Source: Bog-756 sp036513075 (lineage in GTDB: Bacteria > Actinomycetota > Acidimicrobiia > Acidimicrobiales > RAAP-2). Taken from it: a stretch of 64,000 bases of DNA. The notes under the pieces are model-generated. The model ran no database searches, was not told the DNA's origin, and was given only the letters and a program-made list of their open reading frames with translations. How positions within the stretch are numbered: the stretch's first letter is position 1; each line of letters opens with the position of its first letter. Shown here piece by piece: positions 8,963-17,890 of this stretch. The translations under genes were made by a program, and so were the position numbers. The stretch lies in assembly GCA_036513075.1 (NCBI GenBank), contig DATBZS010000070.1, positions 1 through 64,000 of the forward strand, read 5' to 3'.

Positions 8963-10039
8963 GTGCGCATCCTGGTGGCCATGTCCGGCGGTGTCGACTC
9001 GTCGGTGGCGGCCGCCCTGTTGGCCGATATCCACGGGACCGACGACGTGGTCGGTGCCACCCTCAAGTTGTGGGGCGGCGAGTCCGACTCGGGCTGCTGT
9101 TCGGTGGCCGACGTGGACGACGCCCGGCGGGTAGCCGACCAGTTGGGCCTGGTCCACCATGTGTTCAACTTTGCCGCCGAGTTCGAGGCCCACGTGGTCG
9201 ACCCCTATGTCACCGGCCACGCCGATGGCCGGACGCCCAACCCGTGCATCGAGTGCAACCGGCACCTCAAGTTCGACCGCCTGCTCGACCGGGCGACCCA
9301 GCTCGGGTTCGACGCGGTGGCGACCGGCCACCACGCCCGGCGGGTCCGGGACGCCGACGGCACCTGGCGGCTGGCCCGGGGGGCCGACCCGGCCAAGGAC
9401 CAGTCCTACGTGCTGGCCATGCTCGGCCAGGACCAGCTGGCCCGCACCGTCTTTCCGGTGGGGGAGCTGACCAAGGCGCAGGTGCGGGAGGAGGCCTCCC
9501 GCCGGGGCCTGCGCACCGCGGCGAAGCCCGACAGCCAAGATGTCTGCTTCATCCGCTCCGACGAGGGCCGCGCCGGGTTCCTGGCCCAGCGGGTGGAACT
9601 CCACCCGGGGCGCCTGGTCGACCACGACAGTGGCGCTGACCTGGGCGAGGTCACCGCCGTGGAGCTGGTCACGGTGGGCCAGCGCCGGGGGATGGGTCAT
9701 GGCACCGACGGCCGCCGTCGATTCGTGACCTCGGTCGACGTCCCCGCCAGGCGGGTCACCGTGGGCCCGCCGGAAGCGAGCTACGCCGCGGACCTCGCGC
9801 TCTGGACCATTGCCTGGGTCGACGGACCACCCTCTGGGTGGGACGGGGTCGACGGCGCCGACGGACTGGCCCAGTGCAGCGCCCACGGACCGGCGCTGCC
9901 GTGTGTCGTGCGGGCCGACGGCGACGGGCTGTCGGTGCGCTTCGCCGCGCCACAGCGCCGGGTGGCCCCGGGCCAGACGGTCGCCCTGTACGACCCCGTC
10001 CGCCCCGACCTGGTGGTCGGTTCCGGGCTGGTCCGGTGA
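8963..10039 (+). CDS. mnmA: tRNA-specific 2-thiouridylase MnmA
   Basis: A 358-residue enzyme that thiolates U34 of Lys, Glu and Gln tRNAs. The PP-loop SGGVDSS is at residues 8-14. The nucleophilic Cys95 is in TPNPCIEC, the second catalytic Cys195 in SQDVCFI, and GHHARR supports the tRNA thiolation fold. GTG 8963 is preferred over upstream in-frame starts because it puts the PP-loop at the usual N-terminal position and avoids overlap with the desulfurase. Its stop overlaps the ligA GTG by four bases, giving a coupled desulfurase-mnmA-ligA run. Confidence 0.95.
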   Translation: MRILVAMSGGVDSSVAAALLADIHGTDDVVGATLKLWGGESDSGCCSVADVDDARRVADQLGLVHHVFNFAAEFEAHVVDPYVTGHADGRTPNPCIECNRHLKFDRLLDRATQLGFDAVATGHHARRVRDADGTWRLARGADPAKDQSYVLAMLGQDQLARTVFPVGELTKAQVREEASRRGLRTAAKPDSQDVCFIRSDEGRAGFLAQRVELHPGRLVDHDSGADLGEVTAVELVTVGQRRGMGHGTDGRRRFVTSVDVPARRVTVGPPEASYAADLALWTIAWVDGPPSGWDGVDGADGLAQCSAHGPALPCVVRADGDGLSVRFAAPQRRVAPGQTVALYDPVRPDLVVGSGLVR

Positions 10040-12135
10040 CCGCGGGGGTGAACGTGGGGGGCGACGACCCGGTGGGCCGGGCCGCCGCGCTGCGGGCCCT
10101 CATCGCCCACCACAATGAGCGCTACCACACGCTCGACGACCCCGAGGTGTCCGACGCCGAGTACGACGAGCTGGTGCGCGAACTGCGCACCCTGGAGGCC
10201 GACCACCCCGACCTGGTCGTCCCCGATTCACCGACCACCCAGGTGGGGGCGGCACCGTCCACCCAGTTCGCGCCGGTGCGCCACCACGTGCCCATGATGA
10301 GCCTGGACAATGCGTTCAACCCCGACGAACTGCAGGCCTGGGCCGACCGGGTGGGCCGACTGGTTCCCACGAACACCGCCTTCGAATGTGAACTCAAGAT
10401 CGACGGGCTGGCCATTTCGCTCCTGTACCGGGACGGGCGATTCGTCCAGGCCGCCACCCGGGGGGACGGCACGACCGGCGAGGACGTCACGGCCAATATC
10501 GCCACCATCGCGGCCATCCCCCAACACCTGGAGCCGGCCGTCGGCCCGCCTCCCGAGGTGCTGGAGGTGCGGGGGGAGGTGTACATGCCCATTGCCGCAT
10601 TCACCGACCTCAACCGCCGCCAGGCCGAGGCCGGCGAGAAGCTGTTCGTCAACCCCAGGAACTCGGCCGCCGGGTCGCTACGCCAGAAGGACCCGGGCGT
10701 CACCGCCGCCCGTGCCCTGTCGTTCTGGGCCTATCAGGTCGGCGAGATCCGTCCGGCGCCCACCACCGAGCCGTCCGACCCGACCGCCGACCTGGCCACC
10801 AGCCAGTCGGGCACCCTGGCATGGCTCGGTCGGGCCGGATTCCCGGTCAATCCCGAAGTCCACCTGGTCTGCGGGCTCGACGAGGTGCTGGCCTTCTGCG
10901 CCCGGTGGGAGGAGCACCGCCACGACCTGGACTACGACATCGACGGCGTGGTGGTCAAGATCGACGACCTCGGGCTCCAGCGGTCGCTCGGGTCGACGTC
11001 CCGGGCTCCCCGGTGGGCCATCGCCTACAAGTTCCCGCCCGAGGAGCGCACGACACTCCTGTCGGACATCGAGGTCTCCATCGGCCGGACCGGCAAGGCG
11101 ACGCCCTTCGCCGTGCTGGAGCCGGTGTTCGTCGGTGGCTCGACCGTGGCCCTCGCCACCCTCCACAACGAGGACCAGGTCCGGCTGAAGGACGTTCGCC
11201 CGGGCGACACGGTGACCGTGCGCAAGGCCGGCGACGTCATCCCCGAGGTGGTCGGCCCCGTACTCGTCAAGGGCCGGCGCCGGAAGCCGAAGTGGAGATT
11301 CCCCACCTCCTGCCCGGTCTGTTCGGCGCCGCTGGTGCGCCTGGAGGGGGAGAGCGACACGTTCTGCACGAACCTCGACTGCCCGGGTCAGCGGGTGCAA
11401 CGGATCGCCCACTTCGCCTCGCGATCGGCCATGGACATCGAGGGCCTGGGCGAGCAGCGGGTCCAGCTGCTGGTCGACCACGGACTGCTGGTCGACGTGG
11501 CCGACCTCTACTCCTTCACCTCTGAGACGTTCTCGGACCTCGAGGGGTTCGCCGCCGTGTCGATCGCCAACCTGCTCAGCGCCATCGACGAATCGCGGAC
11601 CCGGCCACTCAGCCGGGTCCTGATCGGGCTCGGCATCCGCCACCTGGGCCAGGTCGGCTCTACCGCCCTGGCCCGGGCCAGCGGTGACATCGATGGGGTG
11701 CTGGCCGCAGACGAGGCCACGCTGGCCGCCATCGACGGTGTCGGCCCGGTCATCGCCGCCAGCGTGGTGGCCTGGTTCGCCTCGTCGGTCAACCGGTCGG
11801 TAGTCGACCGCTTGCGGGCCGCCGGCCTCCACCTCACCGAGCCGGGGGCGCTTGCCGACGGGGGCATCCCCGACCTAGCTCAAACTCTGGAGGGCCGGTC
11901 GGTCGTGGTGACCGGGACGCTGGAGGGCTACACCCGGGACGAGGCCGAGGCGGCCGTGCTGGCCCGGGGCGGCAAATCCCCGGGGACCGTGTCGAAGAAG
12001 ACCTACGCGGTGGTCGTCGGGCAGGCGCCCGGGGCCTCCAAGGTGACCAGGGCCGGGCAACTGGGGGTTCCGGTGGTCCCGGGGGAGCAGTTCGAGTCGT
12101 TCCTGGCCACGGGTGAAATTCCCCAACCTGGGTAG
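10036..12135 (+). CDS. ligA: NAD-dependent DNA ligase LigA
   Basis: A 699-residue bacterial replicative ligase that seals nicks using NAD. The adenylated lysine is K121 in CELKIDG, followed by ATRGDGTTGEDVT. An OB fold, a four-cysteine zinc finger (CPVC...CTNLDCPG), helix-hairpin-helix repeats, and a C-terminal BRCT domain (SVVVTGTLEGYTRDEAE) follow. Domain order and length are complete. The start GTG 10036 overlaps the mnmA stop (GTGA), and the N-terminal Ia domain, with HHNERYHTLDDPEVSDAEYD, begins about 25 residues later. Confidence 0.96.
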   Translation: MTAGVNVGGDDPVGRAAALRALIAHHNERYHTLDDPEVSDAEYDELVRELRTLEADHPDLVVPDSPTTQVGAAPSTQFAPVRHHVPMMSLDNAFNPDELQAWADRVGRLVPTNTAFECELKIDGLAISLLYRDGRFVQAATRGDGTTGEDVTANIATIAAIPQHLEPAVGPPPEVLEVRGEVYMPIAAFTDLNRRQAEAGEKLFVNPRNSAAGSLRQKDPGVTAARALSFWAYQVGEIRPAPTTEPSDPTADLATSQSGTLAWLGRAGFPVNPEVHLVCGLDEVLAFCARWEEHRHDLDYDIDGVVVKIDDLGLQRSLGSTSRAPRWAIAYKFPPEERTTLLSDIEVSIGRTGKATPFAVLEPVFVGGSTVALATLHNEDQVRLKDVRPGDTVTVRKAGDVIPEVVGPVLVKGRRRKPKWRFPTSCPVCSAPLVRLEGESDTFCTNLDCPGQRVQRIAHFASRSAMDIEGLGEQRVQLLVDHGLLVDVADLYSFTSETFSDLEGFAAVSIANLLSAIDESRTRPLSRVLIGLGIRHLGQVGSTALARASGDIDGVLAADEATLAAIDGVGPVIAASVVAWFASSVNRSVVDRLRAAGLHLTEPGALADGGIPDLAQTLEGRSVVVTGTLEGYTRDEAEAAVLARGGKSPGTVSKKTYAVVVGQAPGASKVTRAGQLGVPVVPGEQFESFLATGEIPQPG

Positions 12136-12521
12136 CTACAGGCACGAATCACCCGGCCCGACTCACCAATTTTGACGATCTTGGCCGAACCCTGCCAATT
12201 GCAACCGACGAGTCTTGTAAAGAAGGGCTCCGTTCACTACTCTACGAATGCCGGTTCAGAAGGTTTCCAGGGAAGGGGGGGAGGCCGGATCTCAGGTCGT
12301 TGTGCTCGAGGCATCGGGGGGCGTCGGGTCGACGGTACCGATTTCGCAGGCGCAACGTAGGGATCCGGCAGCTGATCCTGTAACGGGACGGGGGAACGAT
12401 TCGAAATCCCCTGTGCCGATTCATCTGGGAATGGATCTGGTCGGTGGTGTGATTACGTCGGGGGGCGACCGTCGCCTGACTTCGAGCCCGTGGCGACACG
12501 GGGCAAAAAGGAGCAAACCAT
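12136..12521. other. 386-base leader between ligA and the repeat protein
   Basis: No gene is seen here. It is noticeably less GC-rich than its surroundings near 12160-12250 and holds a promoter-like pair (separate entry). If that promoter is used, the transcript would have an untranslated leader of roughly 270 bases. An excellent AAGGAG about eight bases before the ATG ends the leader. I see no defined riboswitch fold. Confidence 0.5.
12215..12243 (+). promoter_or_regulatory. Putative sigma-70-type promoter for the repeat protein
   Basis: TTGTAA at 12215-12220 and TACTCT at 12238-12243 are separated by 17 bases, the ideal spacing. They lie in the most AT-rich stretch of the intergenic region and face the only downstream gene. 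No experimental or comparative support. Confidence 0.4.
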
Positions 12522-13907
12522 ATGTTTCGCAAATTGCTAATGGCTGGAGCGTCGGTGGCGCTTGCAGCGACTGGTTTGGCGGCTGTAGGTGCTGTTGCCA
12601 GCTCAGGCGTGGCAGCGGCCACCGGGCCGGCGCCGACGGTCGTTACTTGCGCCTCCTCTGGAACGGTGACCTTCGCCAGTCCGGGCCTGTCGTTCGGTGG
12701 AGCTCTCACCGCCAATACGACGGTGAAGAGTGCTGCGTCCGTCCTGGGAACGGGAACAGGTTGCTCCGCTACACCGATCGGCATCTCCATCCCGAGTGCC
12801 ACCACCGCGTGCCCGCAGACCGCCGGCGTGCCCACTCCGACTGACCCGAGCGCCTGTCTGGCCTCGAAGACTAAGAGCGGTATCACCACCTACGCCATTG
12901 CCGCGAAGCCCAACTACTACAACACCACGGCTTCGTACGCAACGGCCGGTGTGGCCAATCTGGCAGCTGCTTTGGCGGCCAAGCCGCTCAAGACCACCGT
13001 CGACAACATCCCGTTGGTGCTGATGTACGGTGCGGCCTCTCAGATCACCCCAGGGGGCGTCTGCGGTGCCAACGACGACGTCGGGTTCTACCTCACGGGG
13101 AACGCGACAGTGAAGGGCCTGACCGTCGCCACCTACACCGACACCACGTGTCTGGTCAGTGATACCGGAACGGGAACGACAGGGGACTTCTTCGCTGACC
13201 TGACGTCACCTTCGACCATCATCACGGGGGCCACCATCGGTGGGGCCAGCAACTTGACCGTCACCTTCCCGAACTCGAGCTGCTCGGCCGCCGGAACGGT
13301 GACCTTCGCCAGCCCGGGGCTGTCCTTCGGTGGAGCTCTCACCGCCAATACTTCGGTGAAGACTGCTGCGTCCGTCGTGGCGACGGGAGCAGGTTGCTCC
13401 GCTACACCGATCGGGGTCTCCATCCCGAGCACCACCACCGCGTGCCCGCAGACCGCCGGAGTGCCCACTCCGACTGACCCGAGCGCATGTCTGGCCTCGA
13501 AGACCAAGAGCGGCATCACCACCTACGCCATTGCCGCGAAGCCCAACTACTACGACACCACGGCTTCGTACGCAACGTCCGGTGTGGCTGATCTGGCGGC
13601 TGCCTTGTTGGCCAAGCCGCTCAAGACCACCATCGACAACGTTCCGATGGTGCTGAACTACGGTGCGGCCTCTCAGATCACCCCAGGGGGCGTCTGTGGT
13701 GCCAACGATCAAGTCGGGTTCTACCTCACCGGGAACGCGACGATCAAGGGCCTCACAATCGGCACGTACACCCAAACCACGTGTCTGGTCAGTGATACCG
13801 GAACGGGAACGACAGGGGACTTCTTCGCTGACCTGACGTCACCTTCGACCATCATCACCGGAGCCGTCATCGGTGGGGCCAGCAACCTGACCCTCACCTT
13901 CGGCTAG
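12522..13907 (+). CDS. Secreted protein of two near-identical 207-residue cysteine-containing repeats
   Basis: 461 residues of unrecognised family. Residues 1-33 are a clear signal peptide (basic MFRKLL, hydrophobic Ala/Val core, cleavage near GVAAA). The rest is two tandem copies, residues 43-249 and 254-460, joined by PNSS. I count about 25 differences between them, i.e. near 88% identity. Each copy has six cysteines at matching places (43, 81, 97, 112, 181, 210 and +211), suggesting three disulfides per unit. Composition is Thr/Ser/Ala/Gly-rich, likely beta-rich. A strong AAGGAG, an ATG start and less GC-biased third positions suggest high expression. Possibly a surface or S-layer-like component; function unknown. 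Confidence 0.85.
   Translation: MFRKLLMAGASVALAATGLAAVGAVASSGVAAATGPAPTVVTCASSGTVTFASPGLSFGGALTANTTVKSAASVLGTGTGCSATPIGISIPSATTACPQTAGVPTPTDPSACLASKTKSGITTYAIAAKPNYYNTTASYATAGVANLAAALAAKPLKTTVDNIPLVLMYGAASQITPGGVCGANDDVGFYLTGNATVKGLTVATYTDTTCLVSDTGTGTTGDFFADLTSPSTIITGATIGGASNLTVTFPNSSCSAAGTVTFASPGLSFGGALTANTSVKTAASVVATGAGCSATPIGVSIPSTTTACPQTAGVPTPTDPSACLASKTKSGITTYAIAAKPNYYDTTASYATSGVADLAAALLAKPLKTTIDNVPMVLNYGAASQITPGGVCGANDQVGFYLTGNATIKGLTIGTYTQTTCLVSDTGTGTTGDFFADLTSPSTIITGAVIGGASNLTLTFG
12648..13901 (+). repeat. Tandem 621-base direct repeat inside the secreted protein gene
   Basis: Unit 1 is 12648-13268 and unit 2 is 13281-13901, offset 633 bases. Long blocks are identical at DNA level, for instance around GATACCGGAACGGGAACGAC and the ACTCCGACTGACCCGAGCGC stretch, while substitutions are scattered elsewhere. 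The pattern suggests a fairly recent duplication or ongoing gene conversion. Confidence 0.9.
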
Positions 13908-13920
13908 TAAGCGGACGCCT

Positions 13921-13953
13921 CGTCACCCCGGTCCACTGCGGACCGGAGTGACG
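13921..13953 (+). terminator. Hairpin after the repeat-protein gene
   Basis: A 14-base stem CGTCACCCCGGTCC paired with GGACCGGAGTGACG, one mismatch, five-base loop, starting 14 bases after the stop codon. No T-run follows, as is common for actinobacterial terminators. Confidence 0.5.
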
Positions 13954-13976
13954 GAGTGACCGAGGAACGGAATGAT

Positions 13977-14010
13977 CGACAAGGACGGGGCTCAGGCCCC
14001 GTCCTTGTCG
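13977..14010 (+). terminator. Strong perfect hairpin, probable terminator
   Basis: A perfect 15-base stem (CGACAAGGACGGGGC with its complement) around a TCAG loop. It is the most stable hairpin I can see in the window and lies 70 bases after the repeat-protein stop. It lacks a T-tract. It probably ends transcription of the highly expressed secreted protein and isolates the kinase gene. Confidence 0.65.
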
Positions 14011-14121
14011 CGTCGTACGGCCGGCAGATTGGCCGGCAAGTAGAACGTCGTGCGCTCGCCTGTGTAGGGCGCAGTGCGGGATGAACTGGATGCGACCCAG
14101 CACGTCCGGTTCTGATGGGTT

Positions 14122-14147
14122 GGTGCCTGGGAGAGACCCCAGGCACC
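14122..14147. other. Third inverted repeat, GGTGCCTGGG ... CCCAGGCACC
   Basis: A perfect 10-base stem with a six-base AGAGAC loop, about 100 bases before the kinase start. It could be a further hairpin in RNA or an operator for the kinase gene; nothing in the sequence decides. Confidence 0.4.
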
Positions 14148-14249
14148 CAGCCCCTGCGGGCGTCTGCCGCACCTGACGCCTGTGACCGGCCCTGATGCTG
14201 GCCACCCTCCACCGCGGTGGTCGTTCCGCTCACTACCCTAAGGGGTGCC

Positions 14250-16247
14250 ATGCCGAGTCTCACCGACTCCATCGGGCGCGTCCTCGGCGGCCGCTACCGA
14301 CTCGTCACACCCGTGGGCACCGGTGCGTCCGCGCACGTCTACCTGGCCGACGACGTGTCGTTGAAGCGTCAGGTGGCCATCAAGGTTCTCCACCCCGCCC
14401 TGGCCGGCGACCAGGCCTTCCTGAGGCGCTTCCGGGCTGAGGCCCGCGCCGTCGCCGCCCTCAACCACCCGAACGTCCTGCGGGTCTACGACTGGGGCGA
14501 ACAGGACGGCGAGCCCTACCTGGTCCTCGAATACCTGGCCGGCGGCTCGCTCCGTCAGATCTACGACACCGGAACCCTCCTCACCCCGGAACAGGCGGTC
14601 CGTGCCGGCATCGAGGCATGCGCCGGTCTCGACTATGCCCACCGGCGCGGCCTGATCCACCGGGACATCAAACCGGCCAACCTCCTCTTCGATGCCGACG
14701 GGCGCCTGCGCATCGCCGACTTCGGGCTGGCTAGGGCCCTGGCCGAGGCGGCCTGGACCGAGCCCGACGGCGCCATTCTGGGTACCGCCCGCTACGCCGC
14801 CCCCGAGCAGGTGGAGGGATGGGTCCTCGACGGCAAGGCGGACGTCTACGGCCTGGCCCTGGTGCTCTACGAAGGTGTCACGGGCGAATCACCGTTCATC
14901 GGCGACACCACCATCGCCACCCTGATGGCCCGGATCGGCGCCCTGCTGCCCGAGCACGAGGCTCTAGGCCCGCTCGGGGGCATCCTGGTGTGGGCCGCCG
15001 CCCCCGACCCGGCCGAGCGGTACGACGCGGCCCAGTTCGGCGCCAAGCTGGCCGAACTGGCCGCCACCCTGCCCGAGCCGGCCCCGCTACCCCTGGTGGC
15101 GACCGAGCCGGCCGACGAGGACCCCTTCGTGATGGCGGCCGCCGTCGGCCTCACCACGGTCTCCGAGCGCCCTGGGCGGCCCGTGGTGCGACCCGGCTCC
15201 GAGCCGATTGGCGACGTGACCGAACTGGGCCTGCCCGGGGCCGCCGGCCCGACTGGCCCCGCTGTCCCGACGGCTGACACCGGCAGCGACAACGACACGG
15301 AATCTGGCACGGACACCCCCCGAGGCCCCCGCCGGAAATGGCCCCTCGTCGTGGCCCTGTGCGTCCTGGTGGCAGCGTTGGCCGGTGCCGGCATCGCCTG
15401 GGCCGCCCATGCCAAGGTCTTCACCCCCTCGGGGCCCGTACCCGAGCTGGTGGGCCGGAGCCTGCCTGCCGCCACCTCGGTGGCCAGAGCCGCCCACCTC
15501 GAGGTCCAGCTGTCGGGCCGCCGGACATCGATCACCGTGCCGGCCGGCGTCGTCATCAGCCAGCGACCGGCACCCCAATCCAGTGGTCGACCGGTGAGCG
15601 TCAAGCATGGGTCGGCCATCCAGCTCGTCGTCTCGACCGGTCTACCCCAGGTACCGGTCCCCAATGTCACCACGTTCTCCAACTGCCACGACGCGGTGGC
15701 CGCCCTGGCTGCCGTCCACCTGGTCGGTGTCTGTCCGGCGGCCGCGGCCGTGTATGACTCGACGGTCGGGGTCGGGGGCGTCGTGCGCACCCAGCCGGCC
15801 GGCTCCGCTCCCTACGGCTCGACGGTGACCGTCGTCCTCTCGAAGGGCCACGCACCGGTGGCGGTACCGGTGGTGTCCGCCCCGGGCACCACCTACTCCA
15901 CGGCCGCGGCGGCGCTCACGGCCGCAGGTTTCGCGCCCGTCGAGGCGCAGAGCTACTCGTCCATCGTCCCGGTCGGCCAGGTGATCACCACGGTGCCCGA
16001 CCCGTCGGCCGGACCCGTCGCCTTCGGGTCCCAGGTGACCGTCCAGGTCTCCCTCGGCCCCAAGCCGGTCAACGTCCCGTCGCTGGTCAGCCGGTCGTCG
16101 GGCGACGCGTTGGCCGCCCTCGCTTCCCTCGGACTGCACGCCGGCGGACCGTACGGTCCTCCCGGATCGCACATCGTCGTCTCGACGTCGCCCGACGCCG
16201 GCACGTCGGTCCCGGTCGGCTCGACCGTCCAGGTGTACACCGGGTGA
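14250..16247 (+). CDS. PASTA-domain Ser/Thr protein kinase (PknB-like)
   Basis: 665 residues. The Hanks-type kinase domain (about 13-270) has a glycine loop at 23-30, K45, HRDIKPAN with catalytic D139, and DFG at 157-159, so it looks active. A Pro-rich linker leads to one membrane helix (about 364-386), then four PASTA repeats (about 395-665) outside the cell. PASTA domains bind muropeptides/lipid II, so this kinase should couple wall state to growth and division. The fourth PASTA ends exactly at the C-terminus. ATG 14250 follows an AGGGG; an in-frame start upstream at 14217 is less likely. Its stop overlaps the next gene's GTG. Confidence 0.94.
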   Translation: MPSLTDSIGRVLGGRYRLVTPVGTGASAHVYLADDVSLKRQVAIKVLHPALAGDQAFLRRFRAEARAVAALNHPNVLRVYDWGEQDGEPYLVLEYLAGGSLRQIYDTGTLLTPEQAVRAGIEACAGLDYAHRRGLIHRDIKPANLLFDADGRLRIADFGLARALAEAAWTEPDGAILGTARYAAPEQVEGWVLDGKADVYGLALVLYEGVTGESPFIGDTTIATLMARIGALLPEHEALGPLGGILVWAAAPDPAERYDAAQFGAKLAELAATLPEPAPLPLVATEPADEDPFVMAAAVGLTTVSERPGRPVVRPGSEPIGDVTELGLPGAAGPTGPAVPTADTGSDNDTESGTDTPRGPRRKWPLVVALCVLVAALAGAGIAWAAHAKVFTPSGPVPELVGRSLPAATSVARAAHLEVQLSGRRTSITVPAGVVISQRPAPQSSGRPVSVKHGSAIQLVVSTGLPQVPVPNVTTFSNCHDAVAALAAVHLVGVCPAAAAVYDSTVGVGGVVRTQPAGSAPYGSTVTVVLSKGHAPVAVPVVSAPGTTYSTAAAALTAAGFAPVEAQSYSSIVPVGQVITTVPDPSAGPVAFGSQVTVQVSLGPKPVNVPSLVSRSSGDALAALASLGLHAGGPYGPPGSHIVVSTSPDAGTSVPVGSTVQVYTG

Positions 16248-16555
16248 GCCGGGCCGACGGCCTGTGCGAGCTGTGCGAGGCCGCCAGGATCACCGAATGG
16301 CACCACGAGGACGACACCTGCTGGGTGGCCGACTGCGAGGTATGCGGGGTGCCCATGGTGGTGTGGAAGCAGCACGGCAACGAGCCGCCCGAGGAGGAGG
16401 TCGAGCACATGCTGGCCCACCTCGGCATGGTCGCCGACCGGGTGCTCGGCGAGGGGGTGTGGTCCTACGACCGGGTCATGCGCCAGATCCCCGACCACTT
16501 CCACGCCCATGCCCGCGACCCGCAGTGGTGGGCCCGGCGCTTCGGCCGATCGTGA
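16244..16555 (+). CDS. Small Cys/His-rich protein, possible zinc ribbon
   Basis: 103 residues with GTG 16244 overlapping the kinase stop, so translation is coupled to it. CELCE near the N-terminus and CEVCGVP about 25 residues later could bind one zinc ion. A C-terminal PDHFHAHARDP cluster recalls the histidine-rich motif of HIT-like proteins but does not match the triad closely. No confident family. Conservation of its position after the kinase would tell whether it is a kinase partner or part of the unit with the methylase downstream. Confidence 0.75.
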   Translation: MSRADGLCELCEAARITEWHHEDDTCWVADCEVCGVPMVVWKQHGNEPPEEEVEHMLAHLGMVADRVLGEGVWSYDRVMRQIPDHFHAHARDPQWWARRFGRS

Positions 16556-16597
16556 CCGCCCCGACGCGGATCCCGTTCCCGAGACCCTGAGCGCCGG

Positions 16598-17704
16598 ATG
16601 ATCAAGTACCTGGGATCGAAGCGGCGCCTGGTGCCGGCCCTGGCCAACTTGGCCGCAGCATCGGGTGCGCGCACTGCCCTCGACCTGTTCTGCGGGACGA
16701 CCAGGGTGTCCCAGGCGTTCAAGTCCCAGGGCATCGACGTGACGGCCGTCGACAGTGCCCGCTGCGCGCACGTGCTCGCCCGCTGCTACGTGGAGAGCGA
16801 TCCCGCGGCCAATCCGTCGCTCCTCGACGGCGCGATCCGGGCCGTCGATCACCTGAACACCGTGCCCGGGGTGCCGGGCTACGTGACCGAGACGTTCTGT
16901 ACGGCGGCCCGCTACTTCCGTCCCGAGAACGGCGCCCGGATCGACGCCGTGCGCGACGTCATCGAGTCCGAGTACGCCGGATCTCCACTGTGGCCGGTGC
17001 TCCTGACCAGCCTCATGGAGGCGGCCGACCGGGTGGACTCGACCACCGGCCTGCAGATGGCCTACCTCAAGCAGTGGGCACCCCGGGCCGTCCACCCGCT
17101 CACCCTGCGGGTGCCCGATCTCCTGGCCGGACCCGGCGCAGCCATTCAAGGCGACGCGTGTGCCCTCGTCGGTTCGTCGGACCTGCCCGACGTCGACCTG
17201 GCCTACCTCGACCCTCCCTACAACCAGCACCGCTACGACGCCAACTACCACGTGTGGGAGACCCTGGTGGCCTGGGACGCGCCCGAACACTACGGCGTGG
17301 CGTGCAAGCGGTCCGAGTTACGCGATCCCGCCACCCGGAGCGCCTTCAACGGGCGCCGCACCATGCCGGTGGCCCTGGCCGACGTGGTGGCGAGGGTGGC
17401 CGCCGAGGTGGTCGTGCTCTCCTACAACAACGAGTCGTGGCTGAGCTTCGACGAGCTCCACGCCGTCTGCTCGACCCGGGGCCACGTCGAGGTCCTGGCC
17501 TTCGACTCGGCCCGGTACGTGGGCGCCCGCATCGGGATCCACGACCCGTCGGGGCGCAAGGTGGGCACCGTCTCCCACCTTCGCAACACCGAATACGTGG
17601 TGCTGTCGGGCCCCCGGGACCGGGTCCGGGCCATGGTCGGGGCCGCCGAGTCGGCCGGCCTGGGCGCCCGGGTAGACCGCCCGGTGCCCGTCCCCGCCGC
17701 CTGA
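16598..17704 (+). CDS. D12-class N6-adenine DNA methyltransferase (orphan)
   Basis: 368 residues. The N-terminal MIKYLGSKRRL is the D12-class motif X and DLFCGTTRVS (29-38) is the SAM-binding motif I. LAYLDPPYNQHRY (DPPY at 205-208) is the catalytic motif IV, with typical downstream helices. It should transfer a methyl group from SAM to adenine N6 in a short target. No restriction endonuclease, specificity subunit or phage gene is nearby, so it is either a solitary epigenetic methylase or the remnant of a restriction-modification pair. It follows the small Cys/His protein by 42 bases. Confidence 0.85.
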   Translation: MIKYLGSKRRLVPALANLAAASGARTALDLFCGTTRVSQAFKSQGIDVTAVDSARCAHVLARCYVESDPAANPSLLDGAIRAVDHLNTVPGVPGYVTETFCTAARYFRPENGARIDAVRDVIESEYAGSPLWPVLLTSLMEAADRVDSTTGLQMAYLKQWAPRAVHPLTLRVPDLLAGPGAAIQGDACALVGSSDLPDVDLAYLDPPYNQHRYDANYHVWETLVAWDAPEHYGVACKRSELRDPATRSAFNGRRTMPVALADVVARVAAEVVVLSYNNESWLSFDELHAVCSTRGHVEVLAFDSARYVGARIGIHDPSGRKVGTVSHLRNTEYVVLSGPRDRVRAMVGAAESAGLGARVDRPVPVPAA

Positions 17705-17890
17705 TCCTCCGGTTTGACCACCGGCTTGACCACGAGGTCAGGCCGATGACAACGTGGAGCAGGTACGCCCTCCCGCCAGCACCGTCCCCGGACGGCCGCG
17801 GGCGGGCGTCGACGCCCCGGGGCCCCATCACGGGGTGCCTACCGCCGCACGGCCGAACGGCCGCCGGCCCACACGAGGGAAGCTGAGGAC

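Larger units (their letters stand above)
13908..14249. other. 342-base intergenic region with three hairpins
   Basis: No gene is seen. It holds three strong inverted repeats (13921-13953, 13977-14010, 14122-14147; listed separately), and a short direct repeat GGCCGGCA near 14021-14038. The promoter of the downstream kinase presumably lies in the last 100 bases, but I see no convincing -35/-10 pair. Confidence 0.5.

Noticed and set aside
12648..13901. The tandem repeat as a possible assembly artefact
   Set aside because: The two units differ at about 25 residues plus silent changes, which a duplicated assembly segment would not show.
16598..17704. The D12 methylase as part of a defence (restriction-modification) island
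   Set aside because: No nuclease, specificity subunit, integrase or other defence gene is nearby; neighbours are a PASTA kinase and an SDR.
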